In this document: positions 8,304 to 15,904 of the stretch, one piece after another | How positions within the stretch are numbered: position 1 is the stretch's first letter | How the letters are laid out: every line of letters begins with the position of its first letter | Assembly (NCBI RefSeq): GCF_003148685.1 | Contig: NZ_QGGR01000006.1 | Coordinates: forward strand, 310,001 to 374,000 | Source: Actinoplanes xinjiangensis | GTDB lineage: Bacteria > Actinomycetota > Actinomycetes > Mycobacteriales > Micromonosporaceae | Direction: 5' to 3' | Length of the DNA: 64,000 nucleotides | Position numbers and translations under genes: made by a program | Notes under the pieces: model-generated | The model's input: the letters and a program-made list of their open reading frames with translations, nothing else | What the model was told of the DNA's origin: nothing | The model's database searches: none

Positions 8304-9518
8304 ATGGCCCGCCACAACCACGGCACGGCCTTCCCGGACGAGCTGCGCACCTGGCAGGCGGGGCTGCGCGACCAGTTCCCGATCATCGTCGCCAATCCGG
8401 GTACGGCCTACCTGGACAGCGCGGCCACCTCGCAGAAGCCACAGGCCGTGCTGGACGCGGTGATGGGGTATCTCACCACCGGGAACGCCAACGCCGGCCG
8501 GGGCACGTACCCGTGGGCGAACCGGACCACCGCCCTGGTGCAGGAGGCCGGGCTGCGGGTGCGGCGGTTCCTCGGCGACCCGGAGCCGGACCGCTCCGGG
8601 GTCCACTTCGTCAGCGGCACCACCGAGGGCCTGCGGCTGATCGCCCGTGACTGGCTGGTGCGGCACCTGCGCGACGGCGACGAGATGATCGTGCCGGCGG
8701 CTGACCACACGGCCAACGCCCTGCCCTGGCGCGAGGCGGCCGGTCAGCTGGCCCGGGAGGGCGTCACCGTCCGGATCCGCGAGATGCCCTACGACGCGGC
8801 CCGCGACTACGACCACCGGGCGCTGCCGGCTCTGGTCACCGGGCGCACCCGGTTCATCGCGGTCACCCACGTGCACCACGTCTACGGCGGTGACATGAAC
8901 ATCCAGCGGATCCGTGCGGCGGCCGGCCCGGACGTGGTGATCTGCCTGGACGCCGCGCAGGGTGTGGGGCATCTGCCGCTGTCGGTGGCCGATCTGGACG
9001 TGGACTTCGTGGTCTTCTCCGGGCACAAGGCGATGGCGTTGCCCGGCACCGGTGCGATCTGGGCGGGCAACCGGCGTGGTGCCCGGTTCGTCCCCGGCGG
9101 CTGGGCGGGCACCCCCAACACCAGCGGCATCGTGAGCCTGGCCGCCGCGCTGGACTGGCTGGAGCAGGCCGGTGTCGAGCGGATCGCCCGCTGGACGGTG
9201 GCCCTCGGCGCCCGGCTCACCGACGGGCTGCACCGGCTGCCCGCCTACGAGGTACTCGGCTGTCAGCGCAGTCTCGAGGCCGGGTCGCCGGTGCAGCAGC
9301 GGCATGGCATCGTCACCTTCCGCCATCACCGGATCGGCTCCAACGATCTCGGTTTCATCCTGGCGGCGGAGGGCTTCCTGGTCCGGGCGGACGGTCACTG
9401 CCAGGCCGAGGGGGGCGAGAAGACGGCATCGGTACGGGTGAGCGTGCACGCGTACAACACGGTGGAGGAGATCGACCGCCTGCTGGAACTGCTGCGCCGG
9501 CTCGACACGGAAGGTTGA
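8304..9518 (+). CDS. Class V aminotransferase / SufS-like PLP enzyme
   Basis: A 404-residue fold-I PLP enzyme. It shows the NifS/SufS pattern: YLDSAATSQKP at the N-terminus, HTANALPW, the PLP aspartate in ICLDAAQG, and the Schiff-base lysine in FSGHKAM (residue 242). The C-terminal loop GHCQAEGG keeps a cysteine (about 366) where SufS-type desulfurases have their persulfide cysteine, although the surrounding sequence is unusual. It could be a cysteine desulfurase or an aminotransferase/lyase in a pathway with its two partners. It starts one base after the previous stop. A Zur-like box follows 15 bases after its stop. Confidence 0.85.
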   Translation: MARHNHGTAFPDELRTWQAGLRDQFPIIVANPGTAYLDSAATSQKPQAVLDAVMGYLTTGNANAGRGTYPWANRTTALVQEAGLRVRRFLGDPEPDRSGVHFVSGTTEGLRLIARDWLVRHLRDGDEMIVPAADHTANALPWREAAGQLAREGVTVRIREMPYDAARDYDHRALPALVTGRTRFIAVTHVHHVYGGDMNIQRIRAAAGPDVVICLDAAQGVGHLPLSVADLDVDFVVFSGHKAMALPGTGAIWAGNRRGARFVPGGWAGTPNTSGIVSLAAALDWLEQAGVERIARWTVALGARLTDGLHRLPAYEVLGCQRSLEAGSPVQQRHGIVTFRHHRIGSNDLGFILAAEGFLVRADGHCQAEGGEKTASVRVSVHAYNTVEEIDRLLELLRRLDTEG

Positions 9519-9533
9519 GCACCTCACCCTTAT

Positions 9534-9548
9534 TGAAAACGACTTCCG
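9534..9548. promoter_or_regulatory. Zur-box-like sequence upstream of methyltransferase
   Basis: TGAAAACGACTTCCG matches about 10 of the 14 non-central positions of the actinobacterial Zur consensus (TGAAAAT-N-ATTTTCA). It lies 51 bases before the methyltransferase ATG in a short AT-rich gap. A related sequence precedes znuA (10391-10405), which supports the reading. The right half is poorly conserved, so binding is plausible rather than certain. Confidence 0.45.
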
Positions 9549-9599
9549 TTAGAGTGGGCGGCGCTGATCTTCTGCCGGCCCGTACTCCCGAGGTTGTCG

Positions 9600-10346
9600 A
9601 TGGCATCGTCGCCCCCCGCTGTGCCCGTTCTCGACCGGACGGCCGTCGACCGCTGGCGCCGGGCGTGGGACGAGGTCATGGCCGGCTTTCTGCCCGGCGC
9701 GGCCAGCTTCGAGCACGTGCTGCCGGCTGTCGTCGAGGCGGTGTGCGGCGGGGCTCCGCGACGGATCCTGGACCTCGGTGGCGGTCCGGGGGTCTTCGCC
9801 GAGCGGATGGCCGGCCGTTGGCCGGGCGCCGAGGTCGCGATGATGGATCTGGACCCGGTGCTGCTGGCGCTCGCCGGCGCCGGTGCCGACGGCCGGGTCC
9901 GCGTGCACCGTGGTGACCTCACGTCGTCGTGGTGCGGCGAAGTCGGTCCGGACGGGCCGTACGACCTGCTCACCATCGTCATGACCATCCACTACCTGAC
10001 CCCGGGCCGGGCGCTGGCCCTCTATCGGGCGGCCCGTTCGGTGCTGCGTCCCGGCGGCCTGCTGATCGTCGCGGACCTGATGCCCGAAGCCGGCCTCGAC
10101 CGGGTGACGGGGTCGCTGCCGCCCGCCGCCGGGCTCGCCTGGGAGCGCTGGTGGGACGAAGTGCGGGCCGACGGGGCGTTGCGGCAGTTGCTCGACGAAC
10201 GACGGGCGGTCTTCGCCGGCCGGGTGCCGGCCGAGTTCACCCCGCCCGCCGACTGGCATCGCTCCGCCGCCCTGCGATCCGGTTTCGAGCAGGCCGGCGT
10301 CGTCTGGCGGTGGGGTGCCCACGCCGCTCTGGCGGCGATCGCCTGA
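9600..10346 (+). CDS. Class I SAM-dependent methyltransferase
   Basis: A 248-residue Rossmann methyltransferase. Motif I is ILDLGGGPGVFAERMA, followed by the acidic strand end MMDLDP, the motif IV region YDLLTIVMTIHYL, and the post-motif LRPGGLLIVADLMPEAG. These show SAM binding; the acceptor substrate is not visible. ATG at 9600 is preferred over an upstream TTG at 9594. It sits between the PLP trio and the zinc-uptake operon, with its own Zur-like box. This suggests zinc-dependent expression and a link either to zinc homeostasis or to tailoring a small molecule made by the PLP enzymes. Confidence 0.8.
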   Translation: MASSPPAVPVLDRTAVDRWRRAWDEVMAGFLPGAASFEHVLPAVVEAVCGGAPRRILDLGGGPGVFAERMAGRWPGAEVAMMDLDPVLLALAGAGADGRVRVHRGDLTSSWCGEVGPDGPYDLLTIVMTIHYLTPGRALALYRAARSVLRPGGLLIVADLMPEAGLDRVTGSLPPAAGLAWERWWDEVRADGALRQLLDERRAVFAGRVPAEFTPPADWHRSAALRSGFEQAGVVWRWGAHAALAAIA

Positions 10347-10379
10347 CCGGTGCCGAACATATCGTCACTTTGCGATTAG

Positions 10380-10406
10380 ACGATAACTTTTGACAATGAT
10401 TATCGT
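10380..10406. promoter_or_regulatory. Zur-like operator of the znu operon
   Basis: TGACAATGATTATCG (10391-10405) matches the actinobacterial Zur box at about 11 of 15 positions and has its own dyad (GACAAT-G-ATTATC). It is nested in a wider inverted repeat, ACGATAA (10380-10386) and TTATCGT (10400-10406), 33 bases before the znuA start. The AT content stands out sharply from the surrounding coding DNA. Zinc-bound Zur would repress the operon here. That is inference from consensus and context. Confidence 0.65.
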
Positions 10407-10438
10407 TCCACTCCTCAGCGACAGCAGGAGTGAAACCG

Positions 10439-11413
10439 ATGAAACACCCCCCTCGTCCGGTCCGGATCGCGGCGCTCGCCGCCCTCATCACCGTGATGGC
10501 CGGTTGCGGCTCCGCGACCGCCGAGCCCGCCGGATCCACATCGGCCGGCCCGAAGCTCGCCGTCGTCGCCACCACCCCCGAGGTCGCCGACTTCGTCCGC
10601 AACATCGGCGGCGATGACGTCGCCGTCACCCAGATCATCAAACCCAACGTGGACCCGCACGACTACGAGCCGACACCCGCCGATCTCCAGGCCATCGCGA
10701 GCGCGAAGCTGGTCGTCAAGAACGGTGTGGGCCTGGAGGAATGGCTCGACCGCACGATCGAGTCCGCCGGGTTCACCGGCACGGTCGTCGACTCCAGCCA
10801 GGATGTCACCCTGCGCGAGGGCGGTCACCACGAGGAGGAGGGCGCGGAACACGCCGAGGAGGAGGGCGAGGAGCACGACCCGCACATCTGGCACGACCCC
10901 CGCAACGCCAAGCTCATGGTGACGAACATCCAAAAGGGTCTCGCTGCGGCCGAACCGGCCAAGGCGGAGACGTTCGCGAAGAATCTCGCCACCTACAGCG
11001 CCGAGCTCGACAAGCTGGACGCGGACAACACCGCCGCCTGGGCGAAGATCGGCAAGGCCGACCGGAAGCTGGTCACCAACCACGACGCCTTCGGCTACTA
11101 CATCGCCCGCTACGACCTCGAGTTCGTCGGCTCGGTCATCCCCAGCCTGGACACCTCCGCCGAACTGTCCGCGGCCCAGCTCACCGACCTGGTCGCGAAG
11201 ATCAAGGCGACCGGCACGAAGGCGATCTTCGCGGAGAGCTCACTGCCGCCCAAGACGGCCGAGGCCATTGCCCAGCAGGCCGGCGTCAAGGTCGTGGCCG
11301 GCGAGGACGCACTGTTCGGCGACAGCCTCGGCGCGCCCGGCAGCCCGGAGGGCACCTACCTCGGCGCCGAGCGGCACAACACGCAGGTCATCGTCGACGC
11401 GCTGGCCGGCTGA
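10439..11413 (+). CDS. znuA: Zinc ABC transporter substrate-binding lipoprotein ZnuA
   Basis: A 324-residue exported lipoprotein. The lipobox VMAGC places the lipidated cysteine at residue 23. The mature protein has the ZnuA/AdcA (cluster A-I) pattern: VDPHDYEPTPADLQAI, an acidic histidine-rich loop (EGGHHEEEGAEHAEEEG) followed by HDPHIWHDPRN, then NHDAFGYYIARY and FAESSLPPKTAEAIA. The conserved histidines and terminal acidic residue form the zinc site. ATG at 10439 is chosen because AGGAG sits 10 bases upstream; the GTG at 10430 touches that site. It is the first gene of a tight znuA-znuC-znuB-znuB-arsR operon downstream of a Zur-like box. Confidence 0.93.
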   Translation: MKHPPRPVRIAALAALITVMAGCGSATAEPAGSTSAGPKLAVVATTPEVADFVRNIGGDDVAVTQIIKPNVDPHDYEPTPADLQAIASAKLVVKNGVGLEEWLDRTIESAGFTGTVVDSSQDVTLREGGHHEEEGAEHAEEEGEEHDPHIWHDPRNAKLMVTNIQKGLAAAEPAKAETFAKNLATYSAELDKLDADNTAAWAKIGKADRKLVTNHDAFGYYIARYDLEFVGSVIPSLDTSAELSAAQLTDLVAKIKATGTKAIFAESSLPPKTAEAIAQQAGVKVVAGEDALFGDSLGAPGSPEGTYLGAERHNTQVIVDALAG

Positions 11414-11414
11414 C

Positions 11415-12170
11415 ATGGCGGCCGCCGCCCTGCGCCTGGCCGGGGTCAGCGTGGGCTACTCGGGCAGACCCGTGGTCACCGGCGTCGACCTCGAACTCAG
11501 GCCCGGGCAGCGGCTCGCCCTGGTCGGCCCGAACGGCGCCGGCAAGTCCACCCTGATCAAGTCCGTGCTCGGACTCGCCGAGATCATCGACGGCAGCGCC
11601 ACCGTCCTGGACCGGGCACCGGCCCACGCCCGCGCGTTCACCGGATACGTGCCACAGACCGGCAACCTCGACCCCGACTTCCCGGTCAGCGCACGCCAGG
11701 TGGTGATGATGGGCCGCTACCGGCGGCTCGGCTGGTGGCGGCCCGCCCGCGCCGCCGATCGCCGCGCCGTCACCGAGGCCCTCGACCGGGTCGGGCTCGC
11801 CGACCGGGCCGGCCTCCGGTTCGGCCTGCTCTCCGGTGGTCAGCGCCAACGGGTGCTGCTGGCCCGCGCGATCGCCGCCCAGCCACGGCTGCTGCTGCTC
11901 GACGAGCCGTTCAACGGCGTCGACGCGGTCAGCCAGGAGGCGATCGTGCGGGTGCTGCGGGACCTGTCCGCCGCCGGGACCGCACTGGTGATCAGCACCC
12001 ACGACCTCGCCGTCGCCCGCGATCTCGCCGACCTGGTCTGCCTCGTCAACGGGCGGCAATGGGCGGTGGGCACGCCCGGCGAGACCCTCACGGCCGGGCC
12101 CCTGCGGCAGACGTACGGCAGCTCCGCCATCGATCTGGCCGACGGCCGGATGGTGCTGGTCGAGCCGTGA
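11415..12170 (+). CDS. znuC: Zinc ABC transporter ATP-binding protein ZnuC
   Basis: A 251-residue ABC ATPase. Walker A is GPNGAGKSTL, the Q-loop region is YVPQTGNLDPDFPVS, the signature is LLSGGQRQRVLLARA, Walker B is LLLLDEPFNGVD, and the switch histidine is in VISTHDLAVA. The sequence is characteristic of metal-ion (ZnuC/MntB-type) transporters. It starts one base after the znuA stop, and its own stop overlaps the first permease (GTGA). It would energise uptake of zinc delivered by ZnuA through the two permease subunits encoded next. Confidence 0.92.
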   Translation: MAAAALRLAGVSVGYSGRPVVTGVDLELRPGQRLALVGPNGAGKSTLIKSVLGLAEIIDGSATVLDRAPAHARAFTGYVPQTGNLDPDFPVSARQVVMMGRYRRLGWWRPARAADRRAVTEALDRVGLADRAGLRFGLLSGGQRQRVLLARAIAAQPRLLLLDEPFNGVDAVSQEAIVRVLRDLSAAGTALVISTHDLAVARDLADLVCLVNGRQWAVGTPGETLTAGPLRQTYGSSAIDLADGRMVLVEP

Positions 12171-13036
12171 TCGAGCCGTTCGCCGTACCGTTCATGGGCC
12201 GTGCCCTCACCGAGATCGCCCTGCTGGCGCTGATCTGTGGCCCGGTCAGTGTGTTCGTCTTCGTCCGCCGGCTGTCGTTCGTCTCCGACGCGCTCACCCA
12301 CACCGTGTTCCCCGGCGTCGTGATCGGCTTCGTCGCCGGCGGCATGGACGGCCTGTTCACCGGCGCTCTCGTCGCCGCCCTGCTGACCGCCGGGGTGCTG
12401 ACCGTGCTGACCCGTGGCGCAAGGCTCACCGACGACGCGGCCACCGCGGTCGTGCTCACCGCGATGTTCTCGATCGGCGTCGTCCTGGTGTCGCGGCGCA
12501 CGTCGTACACCTCCGATCTGACCGCCTTTCTCTTCGGCCGCCTGCTGACCGTGACGCCGCGGCAGATCGCCGAGACCGCCGTCCTCGCCGCGGTGATCCT
12601 CGTGGCCCTGGCGATCGGCTGGCGGGCCTGGTTGTTCCGCGCCTTCGACCCGGCCGGAGCCGCCGCGGCCGGGCTGCGGATCGGCCGGCTGGACCTGTGG
12701 CTCAACGTCGTGCTCGCGCTGGTGGTGGTCGCCGCGGTCCGTGCGGTCGGCACGATCCTCGTGGTCGCCCTGCTGATCATCCCGGCCGCGGCCGCCCGGA
12801 TGGTCACCGACCGGCTCGCGGTGATGGCCCTGCTCGGCACCGGCCTCGTCCTGGCCGCCGGATACACCGGGCTCCTGCTGAGCTGGACCGCGTCGCTGCG
12901 CTACGGGGTGGCGCTGACCGCCGCCTCCGCCGTGGTCCTGGCCCTCGTTCTGGCCTATCTGCTGCTCCTGCCCGTACGCCGGTGGCGTGACCGGGCCCCG
13001 GTGGAGAGGACGTCCCCGCATGAACTGGTGGGATGA
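12167..13036 (+). CDS. znuB: Zinc ABC transporter permease (ZnuB, first copy)
   Basis: A 289-residue integral membrane protein with about eight hydrophobic helices, typical of the ABC-3 metal permease family. Markers are RRLSFVSDALTHTVFPGVV near the N-terminus (the cytoplasmic loop region) and the central GTILVVALLIIPAAAARMVTDRL. The GTG start at 12167 overlaps the znuC stop by 4 bases. A second, distinct permease follows, so the transporter may be a permease heterodimer. Confidence 0.9.
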   Translation: MIEPFAVPFMGRALTEIALLALICGPVSVFVFVRRLSFVSDALTHTVFPGVVIGFVAGGMDGLFTGALVAALLTAGVLTVLTRGARLTDDAATAVVLTAMFSIGVVLVSRRTSYTSDLTAFLFGRLLTVTPRQIAETAVLAAVILVALAIGWRAWLFRAFDPAGAAAAGLRIGRLDLWLNVVLALVVVAAVRAVGTILVVALLIIPAAAARMVTDRLAVMALLGTGLVLAAGYTGLLLSWTASLRYGVALTAASAVVLALVLAYLLLLPVRRWRDRAPVERTSPHELVG

Positions 13037-13847
13037 CGTGATGCACCGCGCCGTCGCCGAGGTGATCCTCGCCGGCGCCCTGACCGGCCTGATCGGGGTG
13101 CAGGTGGTGGTACGGCGGCTGTCGTTCTTCACCCTGGCCCTGACCCACGCCACCTTCCCCGGTGTGGTGGCCGCGTCGATCATCGGGGTGAACCTGCTGC
13201 TCGGGGGAGTGGTGACCGGGGCGGTCGTCGCGCTGGGCGTGGCCGCGCTGACCCGGCGCCGCGGGCAGGACGCGGCGGCGGCCACCGGGGTACTGGTGTC
13301 CGGCGGCTTCGCGCTGGGTGCCGCACTGGTGGCCACGCAGAGCGGATTCAGCCGCGACCTGTCGTCGTTCCTGGTCGGCTCGATCCTCACGGTCAGCGCC
13401 GGGGACCTGGTGAGCACCGCCGGTGTGCTGGCCGTCGTCGCGATCGTCCTGCTGGTCTGCGCCCGCCCCCTGCTGTACGCCGGATTCGACCCGGTCGGTG
13501 CCCGCGCCGCCGGCATCGCGGCCGGCGGATGGGACGTGGTGCTGCTGCTGACGATTCAGCTGGTCGTGGTCGCCGTCGTGCCCGCCGTCGGCACCATCCT
13601 CGCGCTGTCGCTGATCGTCGCCCCGGCCGCCGCCGCACGCCTGTGGTCCGACCGTCTACCGGTGATGACCGCCCTCGCCGTCCTGTTCGCCGTCGGGAGC
13701 GGCCTGGCCGGGCTCTTCGCCTCCAGCCGGTGGAACCTCGCCGCGGGCGCGAGCATCTCGCTGGCCGCGACCGCCGTGCTGGCGATGTCGTGGGGCCTGC
13801 AGCGGCTGACCGCGACCGTGTCGGCGGCGCGGGCGGTGCCGGCATGA
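13020..13847 (+). CDS. znuB: Zinc ABC transporter permease (ZnuB-like, second copy)
   Basis: A 275-residue ABC-3 family permease with the same hallmarks as its neighbour: RRLSFFTLALTHATFPGVV and GTILALSLIVAPAAAARLWSDRL. It is clearly divergent in sequence, so it is not a recent duplicate. The ATG at 13020, with GGAGAGG upstream, overlaps the first permease by 17 bases. An earlier in-frame start at 12987 would lengthen the overlap and lacks a ribosome site. Two tandem permeases suggest a heterodimeric channel, as seen in some cluster A-I metal importers. Confidence 0.88.
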   Translation: MNWWDDVMHRAVAEVILAGALTGLIGVQVVVRRLSFFTLALTHATFPGVVAASIIGVNLLLGGVVTGAVVALGVAALTRRRGQDAAAATGVLVSGGFALGAALVATQSGFSRDLSSFLVGSILTVSAGDLVSTAGVLAVVAIVLLVCARPLLYAGFDPVGARAAGIAAGGWDVVLLLTIQLVVVAVVPAVGTILALSLIVAPAAAARLWSDRLPVMTALAVLFAVGSGLAGLFASSRWNLAAGASISLAATAVLAMSWGLQRLTATVSAARAVPA

Positions 13848-14170
13848 GCGCCGAACCGGTGATCCAGCCGACCGACCTCGACCGTGCGGTCCTGGTCCTG
13901 CGGGGCATGGCATACCAGCACCGCCTGCACATCCTGCTGGTCCTGCGCGCCGGGGAGGCGACGCCGGCGGGCCTGAGCGAGATCGTGCCCGCGCATCCCA
14001 CCGCGATCTCGCATCACCTGCGGCACCTCACCGACGCCGGACTGATCCAGCGCCGGCGGCGGGGGCAGCGGGTCTACTACTCGCTGCCGAGTGAGTCGAC
14101 GGGCCGGCTGATCGACGGCATCCTCGACTTCGTCACCGGCGGCGGGCACAAGGGCCCGGCCGGCCGGTGA
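13844..14170 (+). CDS. ArsR/SmtB-family metalloregulator
   Basis: A 108-residue winged-helix protein with the ArsR fold: HRLHILLVLRAGEATPAGLSEIV, the recognition helix region HPTAISHHLRHLTDAGLIQRRRRGQRVYYSL, and a short C-terminal helix. Several histidines lie in and around the recognition helix and could contribute to a metal site, but no standard alpha-3 CxC motif is seen. Its ATG overlaps the last permease stop (ATGA), so it is the final gene of the znu operon and probably a zinc- or metal-responsive repressor. Its operator could not be assigned. The last 13 codons are duplicated downstream. Confidence 0.85.
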   Translation: MSAEPVIQPTDLDRAVLVLRGMAYQHRLHILLVLRAGEATPAGLSEIVPAHPTAISHHLRHLTDAGLIQRRRRGQRVYYSLPSESTGRLIDGILDFVTGGGHKGPAGR

Positions 14171-14217
14171 GCGATGTCGTCACCGGCGGCGGGCACCCGG
14201 GCCCGGCCGGCCGGTGA
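14131..14217. repeat. 40-bp direct duplication of the arsR 3' end including the stop codon
   Basis: Bases 14131-14170, the last 12 codons and TGA of the arsR gene, are repeated at 14178-14217 with only two mismatches (AA versus CC) and a 7-base gap. The second copy also ends in TGA and stops just before the convergent DM13 gene. Confidence 0.9.
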
Positions 14218-14221
14218 TCGA

Positions 14222-14812
14222 TCAGACGGTGGTCAGCTCGGCCGCGCCGAACGAGACGGCGAAGCGTTTGCACCAGATGCTGACGCTGCGGAAGTCGGCC
14301 GGGTCGACTCCGGCGTCCAGCCGGTACACCTGGTCGCCCTGGTTGCCCTTCAGTTTGCCCAGCTCGGCGTACCGCCCGTCGTCGAAGACCCGCCACCCGG
14401 CGGTGCCGGTGCGGACCCGCTGGTCGGAGAGCCACACCCGCAGATCCGGGCCGTCACTGGTGTCCAGTCCGGCGATCTCCAGCTGGTGGCTGCCGTCCGG
14501 GTTGAGTACCAGCCGGGCTTTGCCGGTGGTGTCGTGCTCATGGGTGATGAAGGTGCCTTCGGCGATGACCACCGCGGCGACCGGAGCATCGCGAGGTGCG
14601 GCGGCCTGGCTGGACGGCGGTGACCCGGCGGACGGCTGGGCCGCGGCGGACGGCTGTGGCCCGGCGGACGGCACGACGGACAGCGCGTCGGTCACGACCG
14701 TGTCGGTGAACAGTCGCCACGGCGCGAACCAGTAGAGCGCGCCCGCTCCACCGATGCCGAGTACCGCGATGACGATCCAGGAGGCGGGTTTTCTGAGAAG
14801 GCGGCGAATCAC
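14222..14812 (-). CDS. DM13 domain-containing membrane-anchored protein
   Basis: About 196 residues. A basic start (IRRLLRKP) is followed by one membrane helix (ASWIVIAVLGIGGAGALYW) and a Pro/Ser/Ala linker of about 40 residues. A C-terminal DM13 domain then covers about residues 85-196. Its markers are AEGTFITHEHDTTGKARLV, the hydrophobic LRVWLSD strand and the closing VSIWCKRFAVSFGAAEL with its conserved cysteine. DM13 domains are predicted to be extracytoplasmic, possibly redox-active. The GTG at 14812 is preferred because family members start just before the helix; a GTG at 14845 would also be open. The gene is convergent with the znu operon. Confidence 0.8.
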   Translation of the reverse strand: MIRRLLRKPASWIVIAVLGIGGAGALYWFAPWRLFTDTVVTDALSVVPSAGPQPSAAAQPSAGSPPSSQAAAPRDAPVAAVVIAEGTFITHEHDTTGKARLVLNPDGSHQLEIAGLDTSDGPDLRVWLSDQRVRTGTAGWRVFDDGRYAELGKLKGNQGDQVYRLDAGVDPADFRSVSIWCKRFAVSFGAAELTTV

Positions 14813-14890
14813 GGGTTCAGTCAAACCGCCCGGCGGGCCGATCACCAGGCCGGACGGCTTACGAAACGCTTACGGCGGCCCGGCCGCGGG

Positions 14891-15805
14891 TCACCCCACC
14901 GCCGCGCTGATCGGGAACGTCACGCCGGTGAGCTGCTCGGAGACCGTCCACAGACGCTGCTGGACCGCTCGGTCGTGGGAGGCGGGGCTGGAGGCGACCG
15001 GCTTCGGATATCCCCGGATCTCCCAGCGGTTGCCGGGACCGTAGTACTGCCCGCCCACGACGGCCGGGTCGGTGGCGGCGCGCACGGTGGGCAGAGCGCC
15101 CATCGCGGCCTTCTGGGTGAGCAGCGGCGCGAGCCAGCCGGCGGCGACGCGGACCACGGGGGGCGTGTTGCGGGCGAGTTCGGTGTCGGACATGCCGGGG
15201 TGGGCGGCGACCGCGAGGGTGGTGCCGTGCGGTGCGAGCCGGCGCTGCAACTCGTACGTGAACATCAGGTTGGCGAGTTTGGCCTGGCCGTAGGCGCCGG
15301 ACCGGCTGTACGAACGCTCCCACTGGAGGTCGTCGAAATGGATGGCGGCCCGGATGCGGTGGCCGGTGCTGCTGACCGTCACGACGCGGGAGCCGGGAAC
15401 GGGCAGCAGCCGGTCCAACAGCAGGCCGGTCAGGGCGAAGTGTCCGAGATGGTTGGTGCCGAACTGGAGCTCGAAGCCGTCGGCGGTGGTCTGCCGCGGG
15501 GTGTACATCACGCCCGCGTTGTTGATGAGCAGGTCGATGCGCGGGTGGGCGGCGCGCAGGTCGGCCGCGGCGGACCGGATCGAGTCCAGAGAGGCCAGGT
15601 CGAGGGCCTGGACGGTGACGTCGCCGGTGATGCGGGCGGCCGCCTGCCGGCCCTTCTCGACATCACGGACGGCCAGGACCACCGTCGCCCCGCGTGCGGC
15701 GAGCATCCGGGCGGTCTCGAAGCCCAGTCCGGTGTTGGCGCCGGTCACGATCGCCACCCGGCCGTGCTGGTCGGGGATGTGCTGCTCGGTCCAGTCGGCA
15801 CTCAT
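14891..15805 (-). CDS. SDR family oxidoreductase (retinol-dehydrogenase-like)
   Basis: A 304-residue short-chain dehydrogenase. The cofactor motif TGANTGLGFETARMLA is followed by LINNAGVM, the catalytic serine in TVSSTGHRI and the YGQAKLANLM Tyr-x-x-x-Lys motif. The long C-terminal part resembles WW-domain oxidoreductase / retinol-dehydrogenase-like SDRs. The substrate is unknown. The ATG at 15805 has AGGAG upstream. It is divergent from a TetR gene across a 99-base region with three operator-like repeats, so it is probably induced when that repressor binds a ligand. Confidence 0.9.
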   Translation of the reverse strand: MSADWTEQHIPDQHGRVAIVTGANTGLGFETARMLAARGATVVLAVRDVEKGRQAAARITGDVTVQALDLASLDSIRSAAADLRAAHPRIDLLINNAGVMYTPRQTTADGFELQFGTNHLGHFALTGLLLDRLLPVPGSRVVTVSSTGHRIRAAIHFDDLQWERSYSRSGAYGQAKLANLMFTYELQRRLAPHGTTLAVAAHPGMSDTELARNTPPVVRVAAGWLAPLLTQKAAMGALPTVRAATDPAVVGGQYYGPGNRWEIRGYPKPVASSPASHDRAVQQRLWTVSEQLTGVTFPISAAVG

Positions 15806-15820
15806 CACGCACTCCTAAGA

Positions 15821-15887
15821 AACCATCGGTCTGTTATGTGCCCAACGTAAGAGACCGGCGGTCTGCTGTCAAGGTACCGGCGGTCTT
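15821..15887. promoter_or_regulatory. Triple TetR operator-like repeat
   Basis: Three direct copies of a 13-base element lie between the divergent SDR and TetR genes. They are AAACCATCGGTCT (15821-15833), AGACCGGCGGTCT (15853-15865, a perfect dyad around its central G) and GTACCGGCGGTCT (15875-15887). They overlap the likely promoters of both genes. This fits autoregulation plus control of the SDR. Confidence 0.6.
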
Positions 15888-15904
15888 TAAGTTAGGGTGA
15901 CGGC

